Source of the DNA: Amanita rubescens
Lineage: Eukaryota; Basidiomycota; Agaricomycetes; Agaricales; Amanitaceae
Length of the DNA stretch: 64,000 nt
Assembly (NCBI GenBank): GCA_015039365.1
Contig: WION01000017.1
Location: 186,001-250,000, forward strand
Direction: 5' to 3'
The notes below the pieces were generated by a model. It had not been told where the DNA came from and searched no databases. It saw only the letters and a program-made list of their open reading frames with translations. Positions 54,291 to 64,000 of the stretch are shown piece after piece (position 1 is the stretch's first letter; every line of letters begins with the position of its first letter). Position numbers and translations under genes: made by a program.

Positions 54291-57200
54291 GTTGTTCTTT
54301 ATATTCGTTTAAGGTCTCCTCGGAGTGTTCTAAGTTTTCCTCGGTTTCCCATGAATTGTCAGATGTCGGATAACCTTTCCATTTGACTAAAAATTGCCAT
54401 TGGTTTCCTTTTCTTCGGTGCGAGACAATCGTCTCGATTTCGTATTCTTCTTTGTTATCTATAAGGTCTGGGGTTGGTCTAGTAAAGTTTGGACCATGTG
54501 TTTCGTTTTCATGATAAGGGGTAAGGAGTGAAACATGAAAAACGGGGTGAATCTTCCATCTTGGGGGAAGTTCGAGTTTAGCGGTGACAGGTCCTAAGAT
54601 TTTTTTGATCTTGAACGGTCCTTCTCGTCTAGGCGAGAATTTTCTTATTTGTCCAGTTTTCAGGTTTCGTGAGTCTAGCCATACCAAGTCTCCTTCTTTA
54701 AATGCGGGAGATTTCCCTTTGACACGTTGAGTCATTAGCTGTCTAGCTAATTCGTGTGCGGCGAGAGCTTCGTCTCGTATTTGTGTTAAGACCTTGAAGC
54801 GGTCTTCAGCGGCGGGTACGTTGATTCGCGGGAATGCTGTGGGGATGGCCACAGGCTCTATTCCAAACATGATTTCAAACGGCGTCATCTTGGTAGATTG
54901 ATGTATCCGTTGATTGTGCGCGAATTCTGCTAATGGCAGGTGATCTTTCCACTGTTTTGGATGATCAACGCAGTATAACCGGAGGTAAGTTTCTAGCTCC
55001 TGATTGAGTCGTTCCGATTCTCCATCAGTTTGCGGATGAAAGGCGGTCGACTTTCTATGGTTAATTCCGAAGATCTTGCAGATTTCTTCGAAAACTTTAG
55101 AGGTAAATTGTGGTCCTCTATCAGAGATGAGGGTTGTCGGTAACCCGTATCGTTTGTAAACATCGTTAATGTAAGAGTTGGCGGTATCCATAGCGGTAAA
55201 AGATTTTTTGCATGGTATGAATATTACGCCCTTTGTTAAGCCTTGATCGACCACGGTCAAAACAGAATCAAAACCGTCGATAATTGGCAGATCTGTGATG
55301 AAGTCCATTGAAACTTGTTCGAATGGGCGTGTGGCGTGGGATTTAATAGGCATCAAACCCGGTGTGATCGGATGTGTATTAACCTTCATTTGTTGACATA
55401 AGGCACAGCCTTCGACCCATTTAGATACGGTCGTTGTCATTCCAGGCCAATAATAGTCGCGGCGGATAAGCTCTAGTGTCTTCAATCGTCCAGGGTGACC
55501 CATAACTACGGGGTCGTGATGTGACTTGATTATTTCGTTTCGTAATTCTTCGTTTTGAGGAACATAAACGCGTCCTTGATAACGAATGATGTTGTTATCG
55601 TTCTTCCAGTCATTAAACTTTGATCGGAGGGGTAGTTTTCCGTGTTTGAGACCGTCGATTACAACTTTTGCAAATTTATCTTGTGGCAATAATTCGGTGA
55701 TTTTGTCTGCCCAAGATACATTGATCGCGGCGATAACCATGTCATCAGAGATCATGGTTTGTGGGATTTCTTTTGCTTTTGCCTCTTCTTCGTTAATATG
55801 GTCAGGGCGTCTCGATAAAGCGTCTGCCTGAATAAGTTTTGATCCAGGGACATGTTCTAACTTGATATCAAACTCCGTGATTTCTTGCCACCAGCGTGAC
55901 TGTCTGGCGGTCATTTTCTGCGGATGTTTGTAATATGATAAATTCTTATGATCACAGTGGATCATAATCGTATGTGGGCTTCCTTTAAGAAGGTGTCTCC
56001 AGGTTTCAAACGCTTTCTTTATTGCTAATAACTCGCGATCGTATACTTGATATCTTTGTTCGGTATCGCTTAACCGATGACTGATAAATCCGCATGGGTG
56101 CAGTTCTCCATCAGATCCCCGTTGTTTCAGGACGGCTCCTACCGCCCAGTTTGACGCATCGGTCTCTAATAGAAACGGTTTCGTTGGATCTGGCATAACT
56201 AGAACCGGTTCTTCTAGGAATTTCTCCTTTAACGTGTCAAATGCTTTCTGACATTCTGCATCCCATCGGAAGGGAACTGTTTTCTTCGTAAGTTCCGTGA
56301 GCGGAGCTACTATTTCGGCGTAATTTCCTATAAATTTCCTGTAAAAGTTCGCGAACCCTAGAAATGACCGTATTTGTTTAACAGTTTTCGGTTCGGGCCA
56401 TTTGCTGATTCCAGCGAGTTTTACGGGGTCCATCATGATCTTTCCTTCTTTGACGATCATCCCAAGGAATTCGACTTCCTTGGCGACGAATTTACATTTT
56501 TCCAGTTTCAGGAACAGATCGTTTTCTTTCAGCCGTTGCAAGACTTGCTTAGTGCGCTCCCTCGTTTCTTCCTCGTTCGCTCCATATATCAACATATCGT
56601 CAATATAGACGACTAGCCATCCTTCGGCTATCATGTCACGGAAGTATTCGTTCATCATCGTTTGAAATGTTGACGGTGAATTGCATAATCCAAAGAGCAT
56701 TACAGTAGGCTCGAAGAGACCACGGTTCGTCGTGAACGCGGCTTTCCATTCGTCGCCTTTCTTTATTCGCACATTATTGTAACCCCATCGGAGGTCTAAC
56801 TTGGAGAAGTATTTTGCTTTTCTTAGTTTTAATAATAAGTCGGATACTAAAGGAAGGGGATAGGCATTTCGTTTCGTCCAGCTATTGATGTATCGGTAAT
56901 CTTGGCAAGGTCTCAACTCTCCTTTTTCTTTCTTTGCAACGTAAAAGAAAGGAGACGCTTGCGGAGATTGTGATGGTCGAATGTAGCCTTTTTTGAGCTG
57001 TTCGTCGACCCATTTATTCATTAGCTGTTCCTCGTGGATTGATAACGGGTAGTTCTTCGCCACTTTAGGTTTAAACCCTTCTTTTAGATCTATCGCATGA
57101 TCCCATTGTCGTGAAATGGGAAATCGTTCTGATGTCTGTTTATCAAAAACTTTTCTCCATTTGTCATATTCAGGGGGTAATTCTACTTTCGTAGATTTAT

Positions 57201-57828
57201 CTTCGTGTTCATGTGCGAGCGCTTGAGACGCTGATGTTTTCGCTTGGATCCAAAGGTGATCAGTCTCGAGATCTTCGTCCTCATCTGCGTTTAATTCTTC
57301 TTCTTTTTGGATATACCGAAGGTACATTTCGGTTTCTTCGTCGTAATCAAACGTAGTTTCTTCTTCCGGATCGATCTTCCTTTCGTCGGGGAATCTAACT
57401 GTTCCTTCAGACCAATCTATTCTGGGGTTGATTTCTCGGAGCCAAGGTAATCCTAGTATCAGTCGTTGATCGCCTAGTCGTGTGACATAAAACCAGTCTT
57501 TAAACCGGTTGTTTTCGATGTTATAGCTTATCTGGATTTTATACCGTATATCTCCAGACTTGTTATTTGTTCCGTCCACATTTCGCACTGGGATGGGTTT
57601 CTTTAAGCGAGTGATTTCGTTCCAATTGACGAGTGAGCTATCAACGAATTTTCCTTGTGCGCCTGAGTCGATAAGGGCTTTGGTTTCAGCGGTTTTTAGA
57701 TTCGAACATTTGGTAATGGGAATGGTGATTTTATTTCTGGATATAGAAGATACTGTTACACCGTTTATACATAGTTGTTCGTCTTCAGAGACGACGGACG
57801 CTGATTCATCGTCGTCTCGTTCTAAAAA
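54235..57828 (-). CDS. pol: Chromovirus Pol polyprotein
   Basis: About 1198 residues from the predicted frameshift; an AUG-like start is not needed. Protease motif LIDSGA at about 57674-57657. Reverse transcriptase includes YPLPLVSDLL, KLDLRWGYNN and the catalytic YIDD at 56606-56595. RNase H has LETDASNWAVGA. The integrase zinc domain has H...H...CALC near 55500-55390, and the DDE core lies in SMDFITDLP, ISDRGPQFTS and DGESERLNQE (about 55310-54990). A chromodomain ends the protein (VKWKGYPTSDNSWETEENL, about 54390-54330), which in related elements guides integration to marked chromatin. No stops or shifts seen. It follows gag in the -1 frame. Confidence 0.95.
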   Translation of the reverse strand, partial: FLERDDDESASVVSEDEQLCINGVTVSSISRNKITIPITKCSNLKTAETKALIDSGAQGKFVDSSLVNWNEITRLKKPIPVRNVDGTNNKSGDIRYKIQISYNIENNRFKDWFYVTRLGDQRLILGLPWLREINPRIDWSEGTVRFPDERKIDPEEETTFDYDEETEMYLRYIQKEEELNADEDEDLETDHLWIQAKTSASQALAHEHEDKSTKVELPPEYDKWRKVFDKQTSERFPISRQWDHAIDLKEGFKPKVAKNYPLSIHEEQLMNKWVDEQLKKGYIRPSQSPQASPFFYVAKKEKGELRPCQDYRYINSWTKRNAYPLPLVSDLLLKLRKAKYFSKLDLRWGYNNVRIKKGDEWKAAFTTNRGLFEPTVMLFGLCNSPSTFQTMMNEYFRDMIAEGWLVVYIDDMLIYGANEEETRERTKQVLQRLKENDLFLKLEKCKFVAKEVEFLGMIVKEGKIMMDPVKLAGISKWPEPKTVKQIRSFLGFANFYRKFIGNYAEIVAPLTELTKKTVPFRWDAECQKAFDTLKEKFLEEPVLVMPDPTKPFLLETDASNWAVGAVLKQRGSDGELHPCGFISHRLSDTEQRYQVYDRELLAIKKAFETWRHLLKGSPHTIMIHCDHKNLSYYKHPQKMTARQSRWWQEITEFDIKLEHVPGSKLIQADALSRRPDHINEEEAKAKEIPQTMISDDMVIAAINVSWADKITELLPQDKFAKVVIDGLKHGKLPLRSKFNDWKNDNNIIRYQGRVYVPQNEELRNEIIKSHHDPVVMGHPGRLKTLELIRRDYYWPGMTTTVSKWVEGCALCQQMKVNTHPITPGLMPIKSHATRPFEQVSMDFITDLPIIDGFDSVLTVVDQGLTKGVIFIPCKKSFTAMDTANSYINDVYKRYGLPTTLISDRGPQFTSKVFEEICKIFGINHRKSTAFHPQTDGESERLNQELETYLRLYCVDHPKQWKDHLPLAEFAHNQRIHQSTKMTPFEIMFGIEPVAIPTAFPRINVPAAEDRFKVLTQIRDEALAAHELARQLMTQRVKGKSPAFKEGDLVWLDSRNLKTGQIRKFSPRREGPFKIKKILGPVTAKLELPPRWKIHPVFHVSLLTPYHENETHGPNFTRPTPDLIDNKEEYEIETIVSHRRKGNQWQFLVKWKGYPTSDNSWETEENLEHSEETLNEYKEQHGITAIVPTTRKSRKRRS

Positions 57829-58835
57829 CCCTTTTTGTTCAATTTTCGGCGGGCACTACGTGGTAATGTTTTCGCCATTTCTCGTATGACGGCGATTCTC
57901 TGGTTTTCGTCGTTTTCACTGTTGGATTCTTCACTTGACGAGCCACTGTCGTCTTCATCGCTATCCGCATCCAGCGCTCTGATTCTTTTTCCTTTTCCTT
58001 TCCCTTTGTTGCGGTTATTATTTCGGCCGCGTGGTTTTCCTCGAAATTGTCCTCTAGGGGCTGCCCTTCCTCGTGAATTCCCAAGGTTTTGTCGTTTCTT
58101 TTTGGGATTAGGGCAGTCCGAGATTAAATGTCCTGTTTTTCCGCATCCATAGCATACAGCGGTTTTTACCCATTCCATGGAGGTTTCAGCAATCTGCATT
58201 TGTCGTGCTTGTTGGTTTAATTCTAGTACAGCCTCGTCGACTTCCATTTTGTCATCAAACTCTTTTACTTGGCCAAAAGTGGAGAATAAGGTGTTCGCCA
58301 CTTCTATGTCAAGGATATGAGTTCGTAATGATTTATAGGTTGTCGGGGCACCTCCTAGTCGTAGTTTTTCTCGTAAGGTGTTTGGTAATCCTAAAACTAG
58401 GAGATGACATTTCGTCGTATCGTCAGTGATTTTGGCTAAATTGATGTCTCGATCGACGCGCGCAATATATTGATTAATTGATTGCTTTGGGAGTTTTCTC
58501 CATGTGAGTAATCTGTGCATGGCTAGTCCTGCTTCGTCTACTTGTCCCCAATCTTCTTTCAGTTCTTTAATAAAAGCGTCATAGTTGGCGTATTTTGTTG
58601 TTTCAGCGTCATATTCAGTTATTTTGTTGTCGCGCCATTGTTGAGCGTTGCCATCAATATGATACATAATGAACTGTATTTTATCTTGAGCATCCGTCAT
58701 TTTATTCATTTTCATGAATAATTCGGCTTTCGCTATGAACGGATTGAGATATTTTCGATCTCCTTCGAACGGTTTAGGAGGTTTGATCTTCGGTAGATCT
58801 GACCTTGGTTCGGTCCGGGGTCCTGATCCACTCAT
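57822..58835 (-). CDS. gag: Chromovirus Gag
   Basis: 337 residues from ATG at 58835-58833 (MSGSGPRTEP), the first AUG after the predicted transcription start. Capsid-like region with KPFEGDRKYLNPFIAKAE and WRKLPKQSINQYIARVDRD. A CX2CX4HX4C zinc knuckle (CYGCGKTGHLISDC) lies near residue 228-241, then an Arg/Gly/Asn/Lys-rich stretch and an acidic Ser/Glu run. The frame is also open upstream for about 275 codons with no AUG (see 58836-59660). Stop TAG directly follows the frameshift heptamer. Confidence 0.92.
   Translation of the reverse strand: MSGSGPRTEPRSDLPKIKPPKPFEGDRKYLNPFIAKAELFMKMNKMTDAQDKIQFIMYHIDGNAQQWRDNKITEYDAETTKYANYDAFIKELKEDWGQVDEAGLAMHRLLTWRKLPKQSINQYIARVDRDINLAKITDDTTKCHLLVLGLPNTLREKLRLGGAPTTYKSLRTHILDIEVANTLFSTFGQVKEFDDKMEVDEAVLELNQQARQMQIAETSMEWVKTAVCYGCGKTGHLISDCPNPKKKRQNLGNSRGRAAPRGQFRGKPRGRNNNRNKGKGKGKRIRALDADSDEDDSGSSSEESNSENDENQRIAVIREMAKTLPRSARRKLNKKGF
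57825..57831 (-). promoter_or_regulatory. Predicted -1 ribosomal frameshift site between gag and pol
   Basis: Minus strand reads G GGT TTT TAG. The heptamer GGGTTTT has the X XXY YYZ form in the gag frame and abuts the gag stop (57824-57822). Slipping back one base enters the pol frame, which is open from there through the protease. Confidence 0.65.
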
Positions 58836-59660
58836 ATCTCGTTCTTTTCCTTTTCTAGAAGGAAATGGGTTGATTGGTGGGGTAAACAAGTATGGAAATA
58901 CGACAGGGGGTGATGGTGCAGGTCGTGTAGCTTCGAGTTTAGATTCGGTTGCAAGGGATAAGGAAGCGATGAGTTGAGCTGAGGTTTCGTCTTCAACTCG
59001 TTGTTCTACTGTGGGTATAACAACGTCTTCGGTTCCAGGTGCGTATTCAAGTTTATCTTGGGATTCTTCTTCTTTCTCTTGTTCAGAGGAGGAATCTTTA
59101 TTGTCTTCTTTATCGGACTCTCCTGACGGTTCAGCGCTTTCTCTGTAATGAACGTGTGGTGATGCAACGGGAGTTTCTTGGCTAGTGGTTAAGGTTTCTG
59201 GTTCGTTCGCTTTCTTCCAACGTTGTAGCGCAGTTCGTGTTAACTCCTCTTTTCCTCCTATGAAGGGTTCTCCTTCAAAGTATTCGTCTCTAATAAAGTA
59301 CGGTTCTTCTCCTGTTTCTGATTCAGTGGCGTACCAACGTTTACTTCCTTCGTGAAAGGCAAGTTTGCGTTCGTTTAGATATAATCCTCCTTCGAACGGG
59401 AAGGATTGATTTGGTGGTCTTCCAAGTTTTTGTTTTACCCAAAACTGGTGACCTGGTACGGGTTTTCCTGAAGCGGTATAACACCAGCCGTTTTCTCGTT
59501 TATCCCAATGAATGGAATGTTCGTCGAGATAATAGAGATGGTTAAGGGGGTTTCGTTTGGCGTTATTCGGAGGGGTACTTTTAGATTGTCGTGGAGCAAT
59601 GGTGAATGATGGGAGGTGAAAGCGTTAAAGCTATCGTGCTCGGAGAGGAGTCTAGTTTTA
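58836..59660 (-). other. AUG-free leader open in the gag frame
   Basis: Minus-strand region between the primer site and the gag AUG. I checked every line: no ATG in any forward frame of the transcript from the predicted start (about 59826) to 58835. Yet the gag frame has no stop from the LTR edge to the gag AUG, about 275 codons. The translated text looks protein-like, with Trp/Tyr/Gly-rich units (NGWCYTASGKPVPGHQFW, GSKRWYATESETGEEPYF) and then an acidic Glu/Ser tract. It could encode an N-terminal extension begun at a non-AUG codon, or serve as a scanning leader. Confidence 0.75.
59649..59660 (-). promoter_or_regulatory. Self-priming primer-binding site of the chromovirus
   Basis: Minus strand TAAAACTAGACT, one base from the 5' LTR. 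It is the exact complement of AGTCTAGTTTTA, found in the LTR (transcript sense) at 59826-59815, about 33 nt after the TATA box, that is, at the likely 5' end of the RNA. This is the arrangement used for self-priming by Tf1 and related elements. Confidence 0.75.
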
Positions 59661-59661
59661 T

Positions 59662-60090
59662 TGTTACGTTTGTTCGTTCACTGATAAGTCAAGCCTATCA
59701 GGTACCGTCGGTTCCTCAAGGGAGTTCCGGCACTTAAGAACGTTCAAAGTATAAGAGTGTTATCGGATAAGTCCTCAAGGGAACTTAGATGACAACGAGA
59801 CAGATTTTGACTGTTAAAACTAGACTGAGGTCTAGTCGTATATTTGCGTGATTTATATAGTACAAAGTACATACGCAAATATGGTAAGTATATATACATG
59901 TGATAATGAAAACGGTTACATGTGATAATGAAACGGTTAACATGTGAAAACGACATACATGTGATAAAAGTAATTGGCATATGATAAACGATGAATGTTC
60001 CGGAAGGAATGCATATGCAAATAATGACATAGGAGGGATGACATAGATGATAAGATAAGAAAAGATAGGCCATGACGTACGTTTGTAACA
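59662..60090 (-). repeat. 5' LTR of the chromovirus
   Basis: 429 bp, followed on the right by the target duplication GTTTC. It contains the promoter and predicted transcript start. Confidence 0.95.
59852..59859 (-). promoter_or_regulatory. TATA box of the chromovirus 5' LTR
   Basis: TATATAAA on the minus strand; transcription is predicted to begin near 59826. The same box is present in the 3' LTR. Confidence 0.7.
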
Positions 60091-60095
60091 GTTTC

Positions 60096-60907
60096 TATGT
60101 TGAACTAATGGATTCTTTCGATCTTGGCGATGATATCATGACTTACGATGGGACGTATTATAGCTATTCTCATGATCAATGGGCAGATGCTACTACAAGT
60201 TCTGGATGATGGTGGTTCCCTCAAGTACGTCCCGGTGCCCTTTTTGATGACAACATCACTCACGTCGTTCAGTGTGATAAGGGAATACTCACCTCCCTTG
60301 ATCAATTAGCCCATAATATGGTAGGACATTACGACACATGGTTCGTCGCCTCTCATCTCCAGCTCTAATGCAACCTAACACAAAGACAGATGGATGTCCA
60401 TCTATCCATAGACCCCGAAAACATACGGGTTTCTGTTCTTTTCTTTTCTATAGCAGCGGGTTCTCCATCATCAGTTACCAGGCCTCTCCATGTTTGCAAA
60501 CTCACTGCCAACAAAATCAGGCACCAGGTGAGCCACGTCAATCCCTGCTTCATTGTTGCTGACCCATCACCCTCCCTTGCCTCTACCACTCAACTTAGCT
60601 GCCCTGTTGCACCCTCCAATGCCCTGTCATGCCCATCCACACCCTTCATACCTTGTCTCACCCTAGGTAAGCCACAATAAAGGCTCTTTTTGACATTGCT
60701 GACCCATTTACCCTCTCTCGTGCTCCCATCGCTCAACTACTCCACCATGCCTGATGCACCCTTCCACACTGTGCTGCCTCCTGTGACACCCAGAGTAAGC
60801 CAAGCGCGTGAACACCAGGCGATTGGTTATAACTGGTTATAACCTACACCTAGTTCAGTCAAGTTAGTGGTGGATATGGGCTGTTCTGTAACTGGCTGTG
60901 GTTATGG
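60096..60907. other. Host flank of the chromovirus, unassigned
   Basis: A plus-strand frame near 60105-60370 (MDSFDLGDDIMTYDG, HDQWADATTSSG) looks protein-like but has a stop in the middle; no family recognised. From about 60520 to 60790 two degraded copies of a unit recur (TTGCTGACCCAT...C(C/T)ACC(A)...CAACT...CTGTGACACCC or TGTCTCACCC, AGGTAAGCCA/AGTAAGCCA). GGTTATGG at 60900-60907 is the target duplication of the next element. Confidence 0.4.
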
Positions 60908-62505
60908 TAGTGATGGGAAAGCTCTGCTAGGCTCGGCTCCGGCTAAGCTTAGTCACCGGAGCCGATTTTTCGGCTCAGCTCAGCTCCCAGAGCTGGCTAT
61001 AGCCGGCTCTGGCTATGATTTTCAAGCAACCCCCAGGTAATGCCTCCTCAAGCCTTTTAGGCATTTAGAATGCTTCATTTCGCTTTTACTTGCATTAAGA
61101 GGGTTGGGGGGTGGTGGCTGCATGACTGGAAGTCAGGGTAGGGTCTGGGCACAAAGTGAGTAAAGATTTGATCATATCTCAGCCATTTCTTGACGGATTC
61201 CCTTCAATATAGGATCATCTGAAAGCCCTTTCCAAGCATATTCTCGACGTCCTAACCGTTTGGCACCGCGCGCACTCGATCCTACCCGTTAAGATGATTT
61301 GATGGCAAAGCTGAGTCATATCATATGTTCTTTTCATCATATCCCCCCCATTTCTCGGCGCTTTTGCTTCAATCTTGGACTATTTAGAAGCGATTTTGGC
61401 CCTCTTTCTCGTCGCATTGACCGCTTGATGCGGCGCGCTTTCGTTCTTTCGCTATTCATCACTCTTTCCTTCAAAACTATTTTTATCATATGCCATCCAT
61501 TTCTCAATGGTTTTACCTCAATCCTGCACCGTTTAGAAGTGCTTTTCACTCTATGTCTCGACTCAGTGACCACTTTATGCTCTGCAAATTCATTGTCTCA
61601 TTATTCACAAATCTGTATACACAGTACTGGTTTTTCCTCATGTAGGTCCAGTTTTGCATGTAATTCTATCAAATTCACATAGATTTAAGTTATTTCCATT
61701 GGAATTTCAAGCTATGAGTTGACTGTGATAAAATAGGCTAGGTATCATTATGTCTCATTACTGTGATTACCCATCCTGGCCAAAAGTGCTTGCAATGCAT
61801 TAAGTTGCCTATGTGTTGATAAAATGCTTCTAAATGCGACATAATTGGAGTGAAACTGACCATAAATGAGTGAGATATGACCCCAGAAGCATGTAAAATA
61901 CAATTTGAATGAAAGATTGATGAATAGCAAAAGAACGAAAGCACGCCGCATCAAGCGGTCAATGCGACGAGAAAGAGGGCCAAAATCGCTTCTAAATGGT
62001 CCAAGATTGAAGCAAAAGCACCGAGAAATGGGGGGGACATGATGAAAAGAACATATGATATGACTCAGCTTTGCCATCAAATCATCTTAACAGGCAGGAT
62101 CGAGTGCGCGCGGTGCCAAACGGTTAAGACGTCGAGAATATGCTTGGAAAGGGCTTTCAGATGATCCTATATTAAAGGGAATCCGTCAAGAAATGGCTGA
62201 GATATGATCAAATCTTTACTCACCTTGTGCCCAGACCCTACCCTGACTTCCAGTCATGCAGCCACCACCCCCCAACCCTCTTAATGCAAGTAATAAGCGA
62301 AATGAAGCATCCTAAATGCAGGCTTAAATGATGCAGGGGAGCTTTACTCGAGGCAGGGGGTTTACCTGTGCATTACTACTGGGACCTCAGCTATAGCCGG
62401 CTCTAGCCGGCCATAGCTGGCTTTGAAAATTCGGCTCCAGCTCAGCTCCTGATCGGCTCGGCTAATGCTCTGAGCCGGCTATAGCTGAGCCGTTTTACAA
62501 CACTA
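60908..62505. mobile_element. hAT-like foldback element (non-autonomous)
   Basis: 1598 bp flanked by an exact 8-bp duplication GGTTATGG (60900-60907 and 62506-62513). Ends start TAGTG(A/T)TG(G/T) on each strand. Arms of about 570 bp (60908-61480 and 61890-62505) are inverted copies of each other, including GGCTC-rich ends and a stretch near 61300-61450 matching 61930-62080. The loop (about 61480-61890) has no recognisable gene. The duplication length and TAGTG ends indicate mobilisation by a hAT transposase. Confidence 0.88.
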
Positions 62506-62513
62506 GGTTATGG

Positions 62514-64000
62514 TTGGCTCAAATTTGAGCTGTAACCAGACATCACCAGGCCTACATATGACATTGTAATGCTTGACAGTGCACTCCATGGATGGTAGGG
62601 TTCTTATTTGGGACAGAATATTACCATACACAATAATAATTGTTTGTCTTACCATACTTGAGCATATGAGATCAGGCCTTGTGCATCCTATCAAACCATG
62701 ACTGTCTGACAGTGCCTGATCAGAGGCACTATCATACCAAATCCTGCCATCCAAAGAACAATAATTAACAGTCTGATGCACATGATCAATCCCCTGATGT
62801 ATTGCACTTTTTACAAACTATGGCTGCCTGGTGGTCCTTAACCAGAGGCACAGTCAAGCCAATGTTGATATAATTAGGTAAAGCTGGATCAGGGTCACCA
62901 TCCTGCTACTAGCAATGTAATATGCCATTGCTACCATCTGTTATCTCCCCTGAGACATCTGGTAGGTTTTGGTAAATCTTATGGCTAATTGCCCAGAATT
63001 GTCATACTTACTATTCCTGATATAATGATTAACATGTTGATGCCCATGATCCAACTCCTCAACTCTGGTGGATCTTACAAACAATGGCTACCTGACAGCA
63101 CTCAATCAGAGGTATCATCAAGGCAAACTCAGACATTTGATGAATAGGCTGACACTCATTATCTGCCATCTCATGTCTTGCACATCTGATCACATTGCAA
63201 CTACAAGATGGCACTTGGTCAGATGTACCACCCTTGTAAAGTTGTAATTAATGAGACACCTGGCCTTTTTTGGGTTATACTGGCAGTCCTTATGCAAATT
63301 AATATGTCTGGCATCTCATGACCTATGTATATCACCCTTACACATCTTTGCAAGTTGCAACTACTGGTATCCATTGGTCACACTCTGATATCTGTGATGT
63401 AATCTGCCATTGCTACCATGTCTTATCTACAGGTAAAGCTAGACCAATTCTCATCACCCTGATACTGGTGATGAAATTTAGCATGGCTACTGTCCCTTAT
63501 CTGTCCAGAGATAGCTGGTAGCATTCCATAGCTCTTTTGGCTGATTGTCTAGGATTACCATACTTATTATTTTTGATCACAAGATTGCAGCCTACACATC
63601 AATATCATCCTGATACATATGGTGGAATCTACCATTGCTACCGTCTCTTATTTGCCCTGAGACAGCTGGTGGCATTTTGTCACCCTTTTAGCTAATTGCC
63701 TAGGATTATCTTACTTATTATTTCTGATCACTAGATTGTAATCAGTTTCTCAGACAGTCCAATACTTGTGAAAGTGCCAATTCTGGACTACCTTGTGAAA
63801 ATTGTCAACCCTACCGTCCTTTAAATTGCATTACCAATTGGTATATCAGACTTGAAAATATTACAGGTTTTTTATTTATTTTAAGTCTTTATCTAGCCTT
63901 ATCCATTTTCCACCGTTTTCCTGATGTATATGTCACTACAGGTCACAACTAGATGAATATTGAAGGCTCAATAACTCGAAAACTGGACCGCCGATTTCTT
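62514..64000. repeat. AT-rich sequence with degenerate repeats of about 200-240 bp
   Basis: Blocks such as TGCCATTGCTACCAT, CCTGAGACA(G/T)CTGGT, GCTAATTGCC(T)AGGATTAT and TACTTATTATT recur at about 62920-63040, 63395-63560 and 63630-63740 with many changes. No gene seen. An old repeat array or decayed element. Confidence 0.55.

Larger units (their letters stand above)
51594..60090 (-). mobile_element. Ty3/gypsy chromovirus, nearly intact, minus strand
   Basis: LTRs of 429 bp at 51594-52022 (3') and 59662-60090 (5') differ at two positions that I noticed. Target duplication GTTTC at 51589-51593 and 60091-60095. In transcript order: a 1-kb AUG-free leader, gag, pol (protease, reverse transcriptase, RNase H, integrase, chromodomain), then an extra 736-codon ORF before the 3' LTR. 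All frames are open. The chromodomain places it among chromoviruses. The third ORF and the leader are unusual. Confidence 0.95.

Overview
The window reads as a transposon-crowded accessory region of an Agaricomycete (mushroom-forming basidiomycete) genome. The reasons are genes with many 45-55 bp GT-AG introns, a KDZ transposase with an N-terminal CxC2-type cysteine cluster, expanded families typical of Agaricomycetes (an RNase H1 N-terminal-like protein, a DUF6698-like protein), and chromovirus, Ty1/copia, hAT and foldback elements inserted into each other and into host genes. Almost nothing is a conventional single-copy gene. Many long open frames are by-products of repeats. All reading was by eye, so exon borders and identities are unaided calls.

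Layout. 1-18 kb: one host gene (1251-17984) broken by two insertions. A gag-only LTR element (1771-12723) sits in exon 2, and its 3' LTR was itself hit by a complete Ty1/copia element (4007-12328). A complete hAT transposon (13702-17382) sits in exon 3. With the insertions and one copy of each target-site duplication removed, the host frame is open for 663 codons. 18-25 kb: unassigned sequence, half of a segment duplicated again at 50.8 kb, and a 2.5 kb foldback element (22256-24737). 25.5-37.3 kb: an apparently complete KDZ-type DNA transposon. Its ends are inverted arrays of a 57-bp repeat, and inside are a CxC2-KDZ transposase gene, a small RNase H1-N-like gene and a SANT/trihelix-like gene. 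37.7-42.8 kb: two short non-autonomous LTR elements of the same group as the gag-only element. 42.9-46.5 kb: a tandem pair of small cysteine-rich genes and an intact DUF6698-like gene. 47.9-50 kb: an oligopeptide-transporter pseudogene and a truncated LINE. 51.6-60.1 kb: a nearly intact Ty3/gypsy chromovirus on the minus strand. 60.9-62.5 kb: a hAT-like foldback element, then degenerate repeats to the end.

How the parts work. The chromovirus and the copia element each show a distinctive expression plan. The chromovirus has a TATA box about 33 nt from a 12-nt sequence that can pair with its own primer-binding site (Tf1-type self-priming), about 1 kb of leader with no AUG that nonetheless stays open in the gag frame, a G-GGU-UUU heptamer directly before the gag stop, and a third 736-codon ORF. 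The copia element has three ORFs in one frame, each junction being stop, six nucleotides, then ATG, plus a predicted leader intron that would bring the first ORF next to the cap. The three LTR elements that start TGTAACG share a primer-binding site and make 4-bp target duplications ending in CGG.
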